Shown here piece by piece: positions 15,903 through 24,314 of a stretch of DNA of 64,000 nt. Under the pieces are notes generated by a model. It was not told the DNA's origin, ran no database searches, and saw only the letters and a program-made list of their open reading frames with translations. Each line of letters opens with the position of its first letter. The first letter of the stretch is position 1. The position numbers and the translations under genes were made by a program. Source of the stretch: Actinoallomurus liliacearum (GTDB taxonomy: Bacteria > Actinomycetota > Actinomycetes > Streptosporangiales > Streptosporangiaceae); contig NZ_BAABHJ010000023.1 of assembly GCF_039542035.1 (NCBI RefSeq), positions 248,001 to 312,000 of the forward strand, given 5' to 3'.

Positions 15903-17078
15903 TCAGTCGGCGTCTGTGCTCGCCGGCAGCCACTGGAAGTCGTCGGTCTCGTCCCGAGCCGGGGCGATCCAGCGGAGATACGGGTCGGCCAAGGCGAGCA
16001 GGGCGTCCTCACGGCGCCCATCGCCGAGCAGGCCGGCTCCGACGAGGAACAGCGAGTTGCGTTGCGCCACCGGGCCCGCCGGCCCGGCCAGCCAGGGGTC
16101 GGTGGCCGCGACGAGACCGGGGGCCTCGGCGAAGACCCAGGCCACGGGCCGGTGCTCGGCGGCCTGCCGGAGCTGCGCGGCGAAGGCCGCCCTGGCGTCG
16201 GCGGTGAGGTAGCTGAGCAGTGAAGCGGTGAAGACCACGACAGGTTCACGCCCTGGCAACTCGCCGATCAGCCGGGCGGTGTCGGTGGTCGCGTCGCCCG
16301 GTACGACGGTCGCGTCCGCGGTCGAGACGGCGAGGTCGATGGCACCGCGCAGGACCGCGAGGTCGCCGGTCTGCTCGGGCCAGACGAACGCCTCCAGCCA
16401 GGCGCGGGCACCGGGGTCGGCCAGGTTCACCGGATGCCGGTCGATGCCCAGTCGGTGAGTGATCTCCAGGATCGGCCCGAAGATCTGGCCGGTGCGAACG
16501 CTGCCCCGTACCTCGCAGGCGATCGTCACCGGCGAGGCCGCGGCCGAGGACGTCTCCTGGTCGCCGACGCGGTAGCGGTAGCGGTCCAGGAGCAGGTTCA
16601 GACCCGCGCTGGCACCGACCTCGGTCAGGGCGAGTGGTCCCGGCCAGCGCCGGTACACGTGCGCGAGGCCCAGGCGAAGAGCCACGCAGCGGCGGATCTC
16701 GTTGGTCTGAGTGGACCTGCTGTACAGCAGCCGGCCGAGCTCGTCACGATGCCTGGCACAGAAGGCGGCGAAGGTCGGCACGAGCCGGCCGTCGACCGGC
16801 CGCCGGCCGCCGTGGATCGGGTAGTAATCGGCCAGTGCCGAACCGGCATCCGAGGCCAGGAGCAGGTTCACCGCCGCGAACAGCAGGCTGGGCCGCCGCT
16901 GCTCGTCGGGAGTGGACATGAGCAGGTCCAGCAGCCCGTCGTCGTCGGCGACGCCCTCGCTCAGCGTCTCGTACACCGGGGAACGGCCACGGCACTGTGT
17001 GGCCGCGAAGAACCGGAACAGGCGCCGGAGCCGTTGCACCTCGATGCCCCGGTCACCGTCCGGCCGCGCTGAGCTCAC
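15903..17078 (-). CDS. DUF2332 family protein
   Basis: 391 aa. The first part (RLFRFFAATQCRGRSPVYETLSEGVADD) and the segment ALTEVGASAGLNLLLDRYRYRVG are the hallmarks of DUF2332, where EVGASAGLNL resembles a SAM-binding glycine loop. Function is unknown and a methyltransferase-like fold is inferred. It starts at GTG 17078, which overlaps the TGA of the DUF574 methyltransferase (GTGA), so the two are translationally coupled. That pairing supports a link to methylation, but the substrate is not evident. Confidence 0.85.
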   Translation of the reverse strand: MSSARPDGDRGIEVQRLRRLFRFFAATQCRGRSPVYETLSEGVADDDGLLDLLMSTPDEQRRPSLLFAAVNLLLASDAGSALADYYPIHGGRRPVDGRLVPTFAAFCARHRDELGRLLYSRSTQTNEIRRCVALRLGLAHVYRRWPGPLALTEVGASAGLNLLLDRYRYRVGDQETSSAAASPVTIACEVRGSVRTGQIFGPILEITHRLGIDRHPVNLADPGARAWLEAFVWPEQTGDLAVLRGAIDLAVSTADATVVPGDATTDTARLIGELPGREPVVVFTASLLSYLTADARAAFAAQLRQAAEHRPVAWVFAEAPGLVAATDPWLAGPAGPVAQRNSLFLVGAGLLGDGRREDALLALADPYLRWIAPARDETDDFQWLPASTDAD

Positions 17079-17872
17079 TCGGTCGGCGTGCGAGCGACGC
17101 CGGCGAGGCCGCCCGGGATCTCCGGTCCGTCGGCGCGCCAGCAGGCCATGTTCACCAGCCCCGGGGGGACGAGTTCGAAGCCGTCGAAGAGCGGCTCGAT
17201 CTGCTCCCGGGTGCGCGGGATCAGCGGGGTCGTGGCGTTCTGGTACGCCGCGGTGACCTTGTCCGCGCTCTCCGGGTCGACTCCGTCGCGGCACGCGATG
17301 GACAACACGAGATGACTTCCCGGGGCGAACCGGTCCCGGAACCGCGCGACGATCCCGGCCGGGTCCTCGTCGTCGGTGACGAAGTGCAGCACGTCGATGA
17401 ACAGGATGCCGACCGGCTCGTCGAAGTCGATGACGTCCTTGTCCTCCAGCGCGGCGAGGACGAGATCGGGCTGCCGGATGTCCGCCTCGATGACGGTGAC
17501 GGCCTTCCCGTCGGCCCGCAGGGCCCTGCTGTGCGCGGCGACGATCGGGTCATGGTCGACATACACCACGCGGGCGTCCGGATGGACCTCGCGGGCGATC
17601 TCGTGGACGTTCGGCGAGGTCGGAATGCCGGCGCCCAGGTCGACGAACTGCCGGACGCCCTGTTCGGCGAGGAACCGGACCGCCCGCTGCAGGAAACCGC
17701 GGTTTGCCGCCACCAGTTCCCGCAGCGCGGGGAACGCCGCGAATATCCGGTCGGCGGTCTCCCGGTCGATCGCGTAATGGTCCTTTCCGCCGAGCGCGTA
17801 GTCGTACATCCGCGCCGAACTCGGCACGGTCACGTCGATGGCGGAGGGCATCCGATCGTCGTCTGCTGTCAC
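17075..17872 (-). CDS. SAM-dependent methyltransferase (DUF574 / PF04672)
   Basis: 265 aa. It begins with the family signature SSARMYDYALGGKDHYAIDR. Motif I is FVDLGAGIPTSPNVHE, an acidic residue follows in VYVDHDPIV, and the later block is ILFIDVLHFVTDDEDPAG. DUF574 proteins are very abundant in actinomycetes, often beside XRE/DUF397 genes, and their substrates are mostly unknown. GTG 17872 is used; an ATG at 17851 is possible but has no better SD. It is the first gene of a two-gene unit with DUF2332. Confidence 0.9.
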   Translation of the reverse strand: MTADDDRMPSAIDVTVPSSARMYDYALGGKDHYAIDRETADRIFAAFPALRELVAANRGFLQRAVRFLAEQGVRQFVDLGAGIPTSPNVHEIAREVHPDARVVYVDHDPIVAAHSRALRADGKAVTVIEADIRQPDLVLAALEDKDVIDFDEPVGILFIDVLHFVTDDEDPAGIVARFRDRFAPGSHLVLSIACRDGVDPESADKVTAAYQNATTPLIPRTREQIEPLFDGFELVPPGLVNMACWRADGPEIPGGLAGVARTPTE

Positions 17873-17934
17873 GGGGCCAGTATGTCTTCGTAGATCATCC
17901 GGCGAGGCGTGATCACTGAGTTCCGACTCTGGCG

Positions 17935-17948
17935 AGCAAGCGCTTGGC
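17935..17948. promoter_or_regulatory. KstR2-like operator (site 4)
   Basis: AGCAAGCGCTTGGC, one mismatch to AnCAAGnnCTTGnT, ending 16 nt before the thiolase ATG. The identical 14-mer occurs on the minus strand at 51902..51889. Confidence 0.75.
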
Positions 17949-17964
17949 TGTGCAGACTGTTGGG

Positions 17965-19074
17965 ATGCAGAGCTTCTCCGGTAAGGCGGCGATCGCCGGG
18001 GTGGGGATGACGGACCTGTCCCGCGACTCCGGCCGGTCCGAGCTCCAACTCGCCGTCGAGGCCGCCCGCCGCGCGATCGACGAGGCCGGGCAGCGGCCGG
18101 ACGCGATCCTCAGCTACCACCTCGGCGACTCCGCCCCGGTGATCCACGTCGCGCGGGAGCTGCGGATCGAGCTCGGCTGGCACAACGAGATCTACGGCGG
18201 CGGCACCCAGTGCGCCTCGATCCTCGGCGACGCCGCCATGCTCATCGACGCGGGCCTGGCCCGTACGGTGCTGGTCTACCGCGCCCTCAACGGCCGCTCG
18301 GGACGGCGGATGAACACCCTCTCCTTGAAATTGGGGGAGGGGGTCGAGGAGCAGTTCACCCATCCGTACGGGTCGGCCGGTCCGGTGCAGCAGTTCGCTC
18401 TCGCCGCCCAGCGCTACCTGCACGACACCGGCCTCACCGAGAAGGACCTGTGCGCGGTCGTCCGCAACTCGCGCACGCACGCCGCCGCCAATCCCCGTGC
18501 GCTGCGCCGGGCGGGGGAGGACTACTGGGCGAGCCCGCCGGTGGCCTCGCCCCTGCGCCGCGCCGACTGCTGCCAGGAGACGGACGGCGCCTGTGCGCTC
18601 GTCATCACGTCCGCCGACCGGGCACCGGCCGCACCGCGCATCCACACCGTCGTGCGGGGCGGCGGCCCGGGCGCCTCGGCCATGGACAGGACCGACGACG
18701 TGACGAGGATCTTCTCCTCCTACGTCGCCGGCCCGCTCTACGCCGCCGCGGGAATGACGCCGGCCGACGTGGACGTGGCCCTGCTGTACGACGCGTACTC
18801 CTGGCTGGTCCCGCGCCAACTGGAGGACTTCGGACTGTGCGCCCGCTCCGACCTGGCCGGGACGCTCCGCGACGGCCTGGCCACCGTCAACCCGCACGGC
18901 GGCCTGCTGTCGGAGGGGTACGTCCACGGCCTCAACAACGTCGCCGAGGCGGTCCGGCAGTTGCGCGGCGACGGGGTGAACCAGGTCGCCGACGCCGAGG
19001 TCGCGCTCTGCACCGGCTTCGGCGGCTCCTACGGCGGCGCGGCCATCCTCACCCGCCCTGACGACGGCTCCTGA
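17965..19074 (+). CDS. SCP-x-type thiolase (lipid-transfer family) with nucleophilic Cys
   Basis: 369 aa. The fold is that of SCP2-thiolases: AAIAGVGMTDLSRDSGR, then YGGGTQCASILGDAAML with Cys83 in a CAS context (thiolase nucleophile position), LLYDAYSWLVPRQLEDFG, and VNPHGGLLSEGYVHG with the catalytic His. It should cleave a 3-oxoacyl-CoA, or a related C-C bond, in the operator regulon. No DUF35 gene is adjacent, unlike the paralogue at 52192. ATG 17965 is preferred over TTG 17944, which lies inside the operator. A hairpin at 19092-19118 may end transcription. Confidence 0.88.
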   Translation: MQSFSGKAAIAGVGMTDLSRDSGRSELQLAVEAARRAIDEAGQRPDAILSYHLGDSAPVIHVARELRIELGWHNEIYGGGTQCASILGDAAMLIDAGLARTVLVYRALNGRSGRRMNTLSLKLGEGVEEQFTHPYGSAGPVQQFALAAQRYLHDTGLTEKDLCAVVRNSRTHAAANPRALRRAGEDYWASPPVASPLRRADCCQETDGACALVITSADRAPAAPRIHTVVRGGGPGASAMDRTDDVTRIFSSYVAGPLYAAAGMTPADVDVALLYDAYSWLVPRQLEDFGLCARSDLAGTLRDGLATVNPHGGLLSEGYVHGLNNVAEAVRQLRGDGVNQVADAEVALCTGFGGSYGGAAILTRPDDGS

Positions 19075-19091
19075 GCTGCGACGGAAGTGAG

Positions 19092-19118
19092 GCCGGCCCG
19101 ACTGTGATGAGGGCCGGC
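19092..19118. terminator. Hairpin downstream of the thiolase
   Basis: GCCGGCCC / GGGCCGGC, a perfect 8-bp stem with an 11-nt loop, 18 nt after the thiolase stop. There is no T-tract, so termination is only probable. Confidence 0.4.
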
Positions 19119-19211
19119 GCGGCGTAGTTCTGGGCTGCTGGCGGGGATCATCCTGTTCGGTGAGTGCGCCTGCAGCCGTCACCCGCGAATGTCCGGGACG
19201 TTGCCGCCGTG

Positions 19212-19233
19212 TTTTTGACGGATCTATCAAAAA
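19212..19233. promoter_or_regulatory. Operator of the TetR regulator at 19250 (own promoter)
   Basis: TTTTTGA-N8-TCAAAAA, perfect 7-bp arms, ending 16 nt before the tetR ATG. A near-identical copy sits before the MFS gene (19860-19881). Confidence 0.72.
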
Positions 19234-19249
19234 CTGGGAAGCTGCTCTC

Positions 19250-19825
19250 ATGGCACGTCCGAGGAAGTTCGACGCCGACGCGGCCGTCGAGGCGGCGATG
19301 GAGACGTTCTGGACCAAGGGGTACACCGGGACCTCGACCGAGGATCTGCTCGCGGAGACCGGGATGCTCCGTGGCAGCCTCTACAACGCCTTCGGCAGCA
19401 AGCGGGGCCTGTTCGAGCTGGCACTCCACCGTTACCGGGACAAGGGCGCCGCCGGGCAGAACGCCATCCAGGCGGACCGGCCGCCGTTGGAGCGCATCCG
19501 GCGGCTCATGCTCAGTGGCGTGGATCGGGCGGCGGCCGACCGTCGCGGCTGCCTCGCGGTCAACACGGTCACCGAACTGGCGAGCGTGGACCCCGAGCTG
19601 GCGGCGCTGGCCCGCCGGTGCCTCACGCAGCTCGAAGCGGTGCTGGTGGAGGCGATCGAGGACGGCAGGGCGCAGGGTGAGATCCGGGCCGACCGCCCGG
19701 CCCGCCTGCTCGCCCGCCAGGTGATGGGCACCTTCCATGGCCTGCTCGTGCAGGCCAAGGCCGGCTATGACCGGCAGTCGCTGCACGAGACGGTCGAAGC
19801 GGTGGTCGCCGACCTGCGCGCCTGA
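19250..19825 (+). CDS. TetR/AcrR family regulator of the adjacent MFS pump
   Basis: 191 aa. The HTH is MARPRKFDADAAVEAAMETFW, then STEDLLAETGMLRGSLYNAFGSKRGLFELAL. The C-terminal ligand domain (RRGCLAVNTVTELASVDPELA) is the type found in AcrR-like repressors of reductases and pumps. ATG 19250 is used because an upstream ATG at 19160 would place the operator inside the coding sequence. Matching operators in front of this gene and the MFS gene make autoregulation and pump repression likely. Confidence 0.9.
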   Translation: MARPRKFDADAAVEAAMETFWTKGYTGTSTEDLLAETGMLRGSLYNAFGSKRGLFELALHRYRDKGAAGQNAIQADRPPLERIRRLMLSGVDRAAADRRGCLAVNTVTELASVDPELAALARRCLTQLEAVLVEAIEDGRAQGEIRADRPARLLARQVMGTFHGLLVQAKAGYDRQSLHETVEAVVADLRA

Positions 19826-19859
19826 CCTGGGCCGGGGATACGGCCTTCGCATGCCAGAG

Positions 19860-19881
19860 TTTTTGACTGATCCATCAACAA
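19860..19881. promoter_or_regulatory. Second copy of the TTTTTGA-N8-TCA operator (MFS promoter)
   Basis: TTTTTGA-N8-TCAACAA, one mismatch in the right arm relative to 19212-19233, with the same spacer length. It ends 10 nt before the MFS ATG and overlaps the region just upstream of the SD GGAGG. Confidence 0.7.
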
Positions 19882-19891
19882 CGGAGGATCC

Positions 19892-21307
19892 ATGCTCCTG
19901 CTCCCCGTCATCCTGGCGGCCTTCTTCATGTACGGCTTCGACGGCAACGTGGTCAACGTCGCTCTTCCCGCCCTCCAGTCCGACCTCGGCGCCGGAGCGG
20001 CGGCGCTGGAACTGGTGGTCGGCGGCTACGTCTTCAGCTATGCCACCGGGTTGGTCCTCGGCGGGCGGCTCGGCGACATCTTCGGCCACCGCAGGCTGTT
20101 CCTGACAGGAGTGGCGGCCTTCACCGTGGCCTCTGTGCTGTGCGGCCTGGCGCAGGATTCCACCCAGCTCGTACTGGCCCGCATGCTCCAGGGGCTGACG
20201 GCCGCCGCCATGGTGCCCCAGGTGCTCGCCCTGATCACCACGGTCCTCCCCGCGGAACAGCGGCCACGCGCGCTGGCGTGGTTCGGCGTCACCGGAGGAC
20301 TCAGCGGCGTGTGCGGCCAGCTGCTGGGCGGCCTGCTGCTCGGCGCCGACGTGTTCGGCCTCGGCTGGCGGGTGATCTTCTTCATCAACCTCCCCGTCGG
20401 CCTGGCCGTCTTCGCCCTCGCCTCCGCCGCGCTGCCGCGCACGACCGTCGCCGGCCGCCCGGCCGTGGACGGGATCGGGGTCCTCGGCGTCTCCGGGTCG
20501 CTGGCGCTGGCACTCGTACCCCTGGTCCTCGGCAGGCAGGAGGGCTGGCCGGTGTGGGCCTGGGTCCTGCTGGTGTCCTCCGCGCCGGTGTTCTGGGCCG
20601 CCCTCACATGGGAGCGCCGCCTCGCCGCCCGCGGCGGTCAGCCGCTGCTCGACCTGACGCTGTTCCGCGGCAAGGTCTTCACCATCGGCCTCGCCATCAA
20701 CGCCGCCTTCATGGCCTTCTTCACCAGCTTCATCTTCGTGATCAGCCTGACCCTGCAGACCGGTTTCGGGTACAGCGCGCTCGGCGCGGGACTCATCTTC
20801 ACGCCCACGGCGGTGCTGGCCATGGTCGCCTCACTGACGGGAAAGCGCCTCATCGCGAAGTACGGCCTGCGGGTCATGACCGCCGGTACGGTGATCACCG
20901 GGCTGAGCGTGCTGCTCATCGCGGTCGGACTGCAGGCCGAAGGCGACCACATCGCCGTTCCGTGGCTGCTGACCGCGACAGGCCTGATGGGGATCGGCAA
21001 CGGCCTGATCCTGCCGTCACTGATCGGTGCGCCGATGACCGGGATCGCTCCTGCGAAGGCGGGTGTCGCCTCGGGCACGCTCTCCACCACCCAGCAGTTC
21101 GCCGGCGTGACCGGTGTGGCCGTCGTGGGCGGGATCTATTTCGCGGTGCTCGACCACGGCGGGTACGCCACAGCCGCGGAGGTGGCCGCATGGATCGCAC
21201 TGGCCCTCGTGCTGACGATGACGGTGCTGGCGATGCGACTGGCCAGAACCGTGAGCGCGCAGCGCCGGCTCGGCACGGACGAATCCGAAGCCTTGGTCTC
21301 CGCCTGA
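19892..21307 (+). CDS. MFS drug exporter (DHA2/EmrB-QacA type)
   Basis: 471 aa with about 14 TM segments. Features are FDGNVVNVALPALQSDLG (the DHA2 motif D1 position), LGGRLGDIFGHRR (motif A, GxLaDrxGxkxxl) and GLSGVCGQLLGGLLLG (motif C, antiporter). It should export a toxic hydrophobic compound in exchange for protons. The promoter carries a copy of the operator found in front of the TetR gene just upstream, so the pair is a self-contained inducible efflux module. Confidence 0.92.
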   Translation: MLLLPVILAAFFMYGFDGNVVNVALPALQSDLGAGAAALELVVGGYVFSYATGLVLGGRLGDIFGHRRLFLTGVAAFTVASVLCGLAQDSTQLVLARMLQGLTAAAMVPQVLALITTVLPAEQRPRALAWFGVTGGLSGVCGQLLGGLLLGADVFGLGWRVIFFINLPVGLAVFALASAALPRTTVAGRPAVDGIGVLGVSGSLALALVPLVLGRQEGWPVWAWVLLVSSAPVFWAALTWERRLAARGGQPLLDLTLFRGKVFTIGLAINAAFMAFFTSFIFVISLTLQTGFGYSALGAGLIFTPTAVLAMVASLTGKRLIAKYGLRVMTAGTVITGLSVLLIAVGLQAEGDHIAVPWLLTATGLMGIGNGLILPSLIGAPMTGIAPAKAGVASGTLSTTQQFAGVTGVAVVGGIYFAVLDHGGYATAAEVAAWIALALVLTMTVLAMRLARTVSAQRRLGTDESEALVSA

Positions 21308-21344
21308 GCCGCGACGCGGTGAACGCCCATCCGATCGCCTGGTC

Positions 21345-21368
21345 GCCGTACTCCCCGCGGAGTACGGC
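21345..21368. terminator. Perfect 10-bp hairpin between MFS and MMPL genes
   Basis: GCCGTACTCC / GGAGTACGGC with the 4-nt loop CCGC, 38 nt after the MFS stop and 93 nt before the MMPL start. It has no U-tract. It could act as a terminator, an RNA stabiliser, or as DNA an operator for the MMPL gene. Confidence 0.5.
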
Positions 21369-21460
21369 GGCCGTTGGAGTGTCATCGCCGGACTGACGCG
21401 CGCGGGCACGATCGACCGCGAATCTCAGGACGCCATTGACTCGTCCCACGAGGTGATCCC

Positions 21461-23608
21461 ATGTACGACGGACCGCTCGCGCGGCTGGCCCGTTTCTGTT
21501 ACCGCCGCAGGCGTCTGGTCCTCGCGGCCTGGACGGTCGGCGCCGCGATCGTCATCGCGATCGGGTTCGGCTTCGCCGCGCCGGCCGACAACGACTTCAC
21601 CGGCGGCAAAACCGAGTCCGCCAAGGCGCAGGACCTGATCGAGCTGCACTTCCCGGGCCGGAACGGCGACACGCTCACCCTGGCCGTCCGCGCCGACGGC
21701 GGCGTCGAGGCCGCGCGGCCCCGGGTCGAGAAGGTGCTCGGCGACCTCGCCCGCGCCCCGCATGTCACGTCCGTGAGCTCGCCGTACCAGGTGCCCGGCC
21801 AGGTGTCGCCGGACCACCGGACGGCGTTCGCCCCGGTCCAGCTCGACGTGAGGGCGGACGACATGCAGGTGAAGGACGTCACCGCGATGATCTCCGACGT
21901 GCGGAAGGCGTCCGGAGACGGCCTCACGCTCGCGCTCGGCGGCAGCGCCGTGATCAACGCGGAGACCCCCGGTGGCGGGCCGACCGAGGGCATCGGACTG
22001 CTCGCGGCCGTGATCGTGCTGCTCCTCGCGTTCGGCTCGCTGCTGGCGATGGGCCTGCCGATCGTGACCGCGATCTTCGGCATCGGCACCGGCCTGGCCG
22101 GCATCTCCCTGCTCGGCCATCTGCTGCCCGCGCCGACCTTCAGCCCGATCGTCGCCGGTCTCATCGGGCTCGGCGTCGGCATCGACTACGCGCTGTTCAT
22201 CGTCACCCGCTACCGCGAGACCCTGGCCGAGGAGGGCGCCGACCCCGAGCACGCCACCGTGGTGGCGATCGCCACCGCGGGACGGTCGGTGCTGTTCGCG
22301 GGCACAACCGTGGTCGTCGCGCTGATGGGGCTGTTCGTGATGGGCCAGCGGCTGTTCAACGCCGTCGCCGTCGCCGCGTCGCTGACGGTGCTGATGACGA
22401 TGATCACCGCCGTGACCCTGCTGCCCGCGCTGCTCGGCTTCACCGGCCGGAACATCGACCGGTTCGGGCTGCGCCGCGTGACCCGGCGGCACGCGCGCCG
22501 GCCCCTGTCCGAGCGGTGGGCCGGAGTGATCCAGCGGCGTCCGGCAATCGCCCTGTCCGTCTCGGCGATCGCGCTGCTCGTCCTGGCGGTGCCGGCGCTG
22601 TCGATGCGGCTGAGCTTCACCGACTCCAGCACCCAGCCGCACGACACGAGCGCCTACGCCTCGCACCGGATCCTCGCCGACGGGTTCGGCGCCGGGTACG
22701 ACGCGCCGCTGGTCCTCGTGGCCCGGCTCCCCGGTGACGTACGGCCGGTGGCCGACGCCGTCCGTGGCACGCCGGGGGTCGCCTCGGTGACGCCCGTACG
22801 GACCAGCCAGGACGGCACGACGGCCATGTTCGTCGCGTACCCGAGGACGGGGCTGCAGGACGCCGCGACGCCGAGGCTCGTGCACCGGCTGCGCGACGCC
22901 ATGGCCGAGCGGCACCGCGCCGGCGGTCCGCGGGTCTACGTCGGCGGGCCGAACGCCGGCACGATCGATTTCGCCGACGGGGTGATCTCCCGGCTGCCGT
23001 GGCTGATCGCGGTGGTCGTCGGGCTGTCCCTGATCCTGCTGCTCGTGCTGGTCCGGTCGGTGGCCATCGCGCTGAAGGCCGCGCTGATGAACCTGCTGTC
23101 CATCGGGGCGGCGTACGGCGTGCTCACCGCGGTCGTCCAGTGGGGCTGGCTGGGGCGTGCGCTCGGCTTCCCGACCGGGATGCCGGTGACCGCCTGGGTG
23201 CCGCTGTTCATGTTCCCGATCCTGTTCGGGCTGTCGATGGACTACGAGGTGTTCCTCATCTCGCGGGTCCGGGAGGAGTACGACGCGGGGGCGCCCACGC
23301 GCCAGGCCGTCACCCGGGGGCTCGCCCGCACCGCCCGCGTGATCACGGCCGCCGCGGCCATCATGGTGTGCGTGTTCCTGTCGGTGCTGCTCGGCGGGGA
23401 CATCGCGGTCAAGCAGATCGGCCTGGGCCTGGGCGTGGCCGTGCTCATCGACGCGACGGTCGTGCGTATGGTGCTCGTCCCCGCCGTCATGGAGCTCCTG
23501 GGCGCGGTGAACTGGTGGCTGCCGGGGTGGCTCGCCCGCCTGCTGCCGGTCGCCGAGCCACCCGTCGCGGCACCGGCCGTACCCGCCCGCGTCGAGTCCG
23601 GGCGGTGA
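21461..23608 (+). CDS. MMPL family RND-type membrane transporter
   Basis: 715 aa. It has TM1, a periplasmic-type loop, six TMs (GIGLLAAVIVLLLAFGSLLA; GLGVGIDYALFIVTRYRE, with the conserved Asp-Tyr pair of proton relay), and a duplicated second half with GLSMDYEVFLISRVREEYD. This is the MmpL/RND two-fold architecture. Such proteins move lipids or hydrophobic compounds across the membrane. With no lipid biosynthesis gene adjacent the cargo is unknown, and drug export is equally possible. It follows the TetR-MFS module on the same strand but has 153 nt of its own leader. Confidence 0.93.
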   Translation: MYDGPLARLARFCYRRRRLVLAAWTVGAAIVIAIGFGFAAPADNDFTGGKTESAKAQDLIELHFPGRNGDTLTLAVRADGGVEAARPRVEKVLGDLARAPHVTSVSSPYQVPGQVSPDHRTAFAPVQLDVRADDMQVKDVTAMISDVRKASGDGLTLALGGSAVINAETPGGGPTEGIGLLAAVIVLLLAFGSLLAMGLPIVTAIFGIGTGLAGISLLGHLLPAPTFSPIVAGLIGLGVGIDYALFIVTRYRETLAEEGADPEHATVVAIATAGRSVLFAGTTVVVALMGLFVMGQRLFNAVAVAASLTVLMTMITAVTLLPALLGFTGRNIDRFGLRRVTRRHARRPLSERWAGVIQRRPAIALSVSAIALLVLAVPALSMRLSFTDSSTQPHDTSAYASHRILADGFGAGYDAPLVLVARLPGDVRPVADAVRGTPGVASVTPVRTSQDGTTAMFVAYPRTGLQDAATPRLVHRLRDAMAERHRAGGPRVYVGGPNAGTIDFADGVISRLPWLIAVVVGLSLILLLVLVRSVAIALKAALMNLLSIGAAYGVLTAVVQWGWLGRALGFPTGMPVTAWVPLFMFPILFGLSMDYEVFLISRVREEYDAGAPTRQAVTRGLARTARVITAAAAIMVCVFLSVLLGGDIAVKQIGLGLGVAVLIDATVVRMVLVPAVMELLGAVNWWLPGWLARLLPVAEPPVAAPAVPARVESGR

Positions 23609-23684
23609 ACGCCCGAGCGAATGACCGATCACCGGTGTAGACCGTGCGCGCTGAGGTAGGTCAGGGGCGGGAGGTACGAACGCC

Positions 23685-24254
23685 ATGGCCGAATTCCTGA
23701 CCGACATCAAGACGATCCGCGAGCGGGCCAAGACCGAGATCGACAAGGGCCCGGTGACCGACGCGTACGGCGCCGACCTGGAGCGCGTCATCCAGATCTG
23801 CAACGAGGCGCTGGCCACGGAGATCGTCTGCGTCCTGCGATACAAGCGGCACTACTTCACCGCCACCGGCATCCACGCCGAGGCGGTCGCCGGGGAGTTC
23901 CTGGAGCACGCCCAGGAGGAGCAGAACCACGCGGACATGCTCGCCGAACGCATCGTCCAGCTCGGCGGCGAGCCGGACTTCAACCCCGACACGCTCGCGA
24001 CCCGGGCGCACGCCGAGTACGCCGGAAGCCTCGACCTGGTGGAGATGATCAAGGAGGATCTGGTCGCCGAGCGCGTCGCGATCATGTCCTACACCGAGAT
24101 CATTCAGTGGATCGGGGACGGCGACCCGACGACCAAGCGGGTGTTCGAGACGATCCTCGCGCAGGAGGAGGAGCACGCCGACGACCTGCGGGGCCTGCTC
24201 GAACGCCTGCCGGACGAGCTCAAGAGGCTGGACGAGCCCCCGGCAGGGGCCTGA
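23685..24254 (+). CDS. Ferritin-like protein (bacterioferritin/Dps-related)
   Basis: 189 aa, four-helix bundle with di-iron type Glu/His: CNEALATEIVCVLRYKRHY, EFLEHAQEEQNHADMLAERI (ExxH), EDLVAERVAIMSYTEII and ILAQEEEHADDLRGLL (ExxH). The pattern E...ExxH...E...ExxH fits a ferroxidase-type bundle. The likely role is iron storage or oxidant protection. It ends just before a strong shared terminator hairpin (24270-24299). Confidence 0.9.
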   Translation: MAEFLTDIKTIRERAKTEIDKGPVTDAYGADLERVIQICNEALATEIVCVLRYKRHYFTATGIHAEAVAGEFLEHAQEEQNHADMLAERIVQLGGEPDFNPDTLATRAHAEYAGSLDLVEMIKEDLVAERVAIMSYTEIIQWIGDGDPTTKRVFETILAQEEEHADDLRGLLERLPDELKRLDEPPAGA

Positions 24255-24269
24255 CCACGCCGCCGGGCG

Positions 24270-24299
24270 CCTCGGGCCGATGGCGGCATCGGCCCGAGG
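24270..24299. terminator. Bidirectional terminator between ferritin-like and KstR2-like genes
   Basis: CCTCGGGCCGATG / CATCGGCCCGAGG, a perfect 13-bp stem with loop GCGG, in the 60-nt gap between convergent stops at 24254 and 24315. Stem strength and position are good evidence; a T-tract is missing on both sides. Confidence 0.7.
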
Positions 24300-24314
24300 T
24301 GCCCCGGCGCGCTC

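Noticed and set aside
21425..23845. 806-codon open frame opposite the MMPL gene
   Set aside because: Low-complexity His/Gln/Arg-rich translation typical of the reverse complement of a GC3-biased gene; no start signal or motif.
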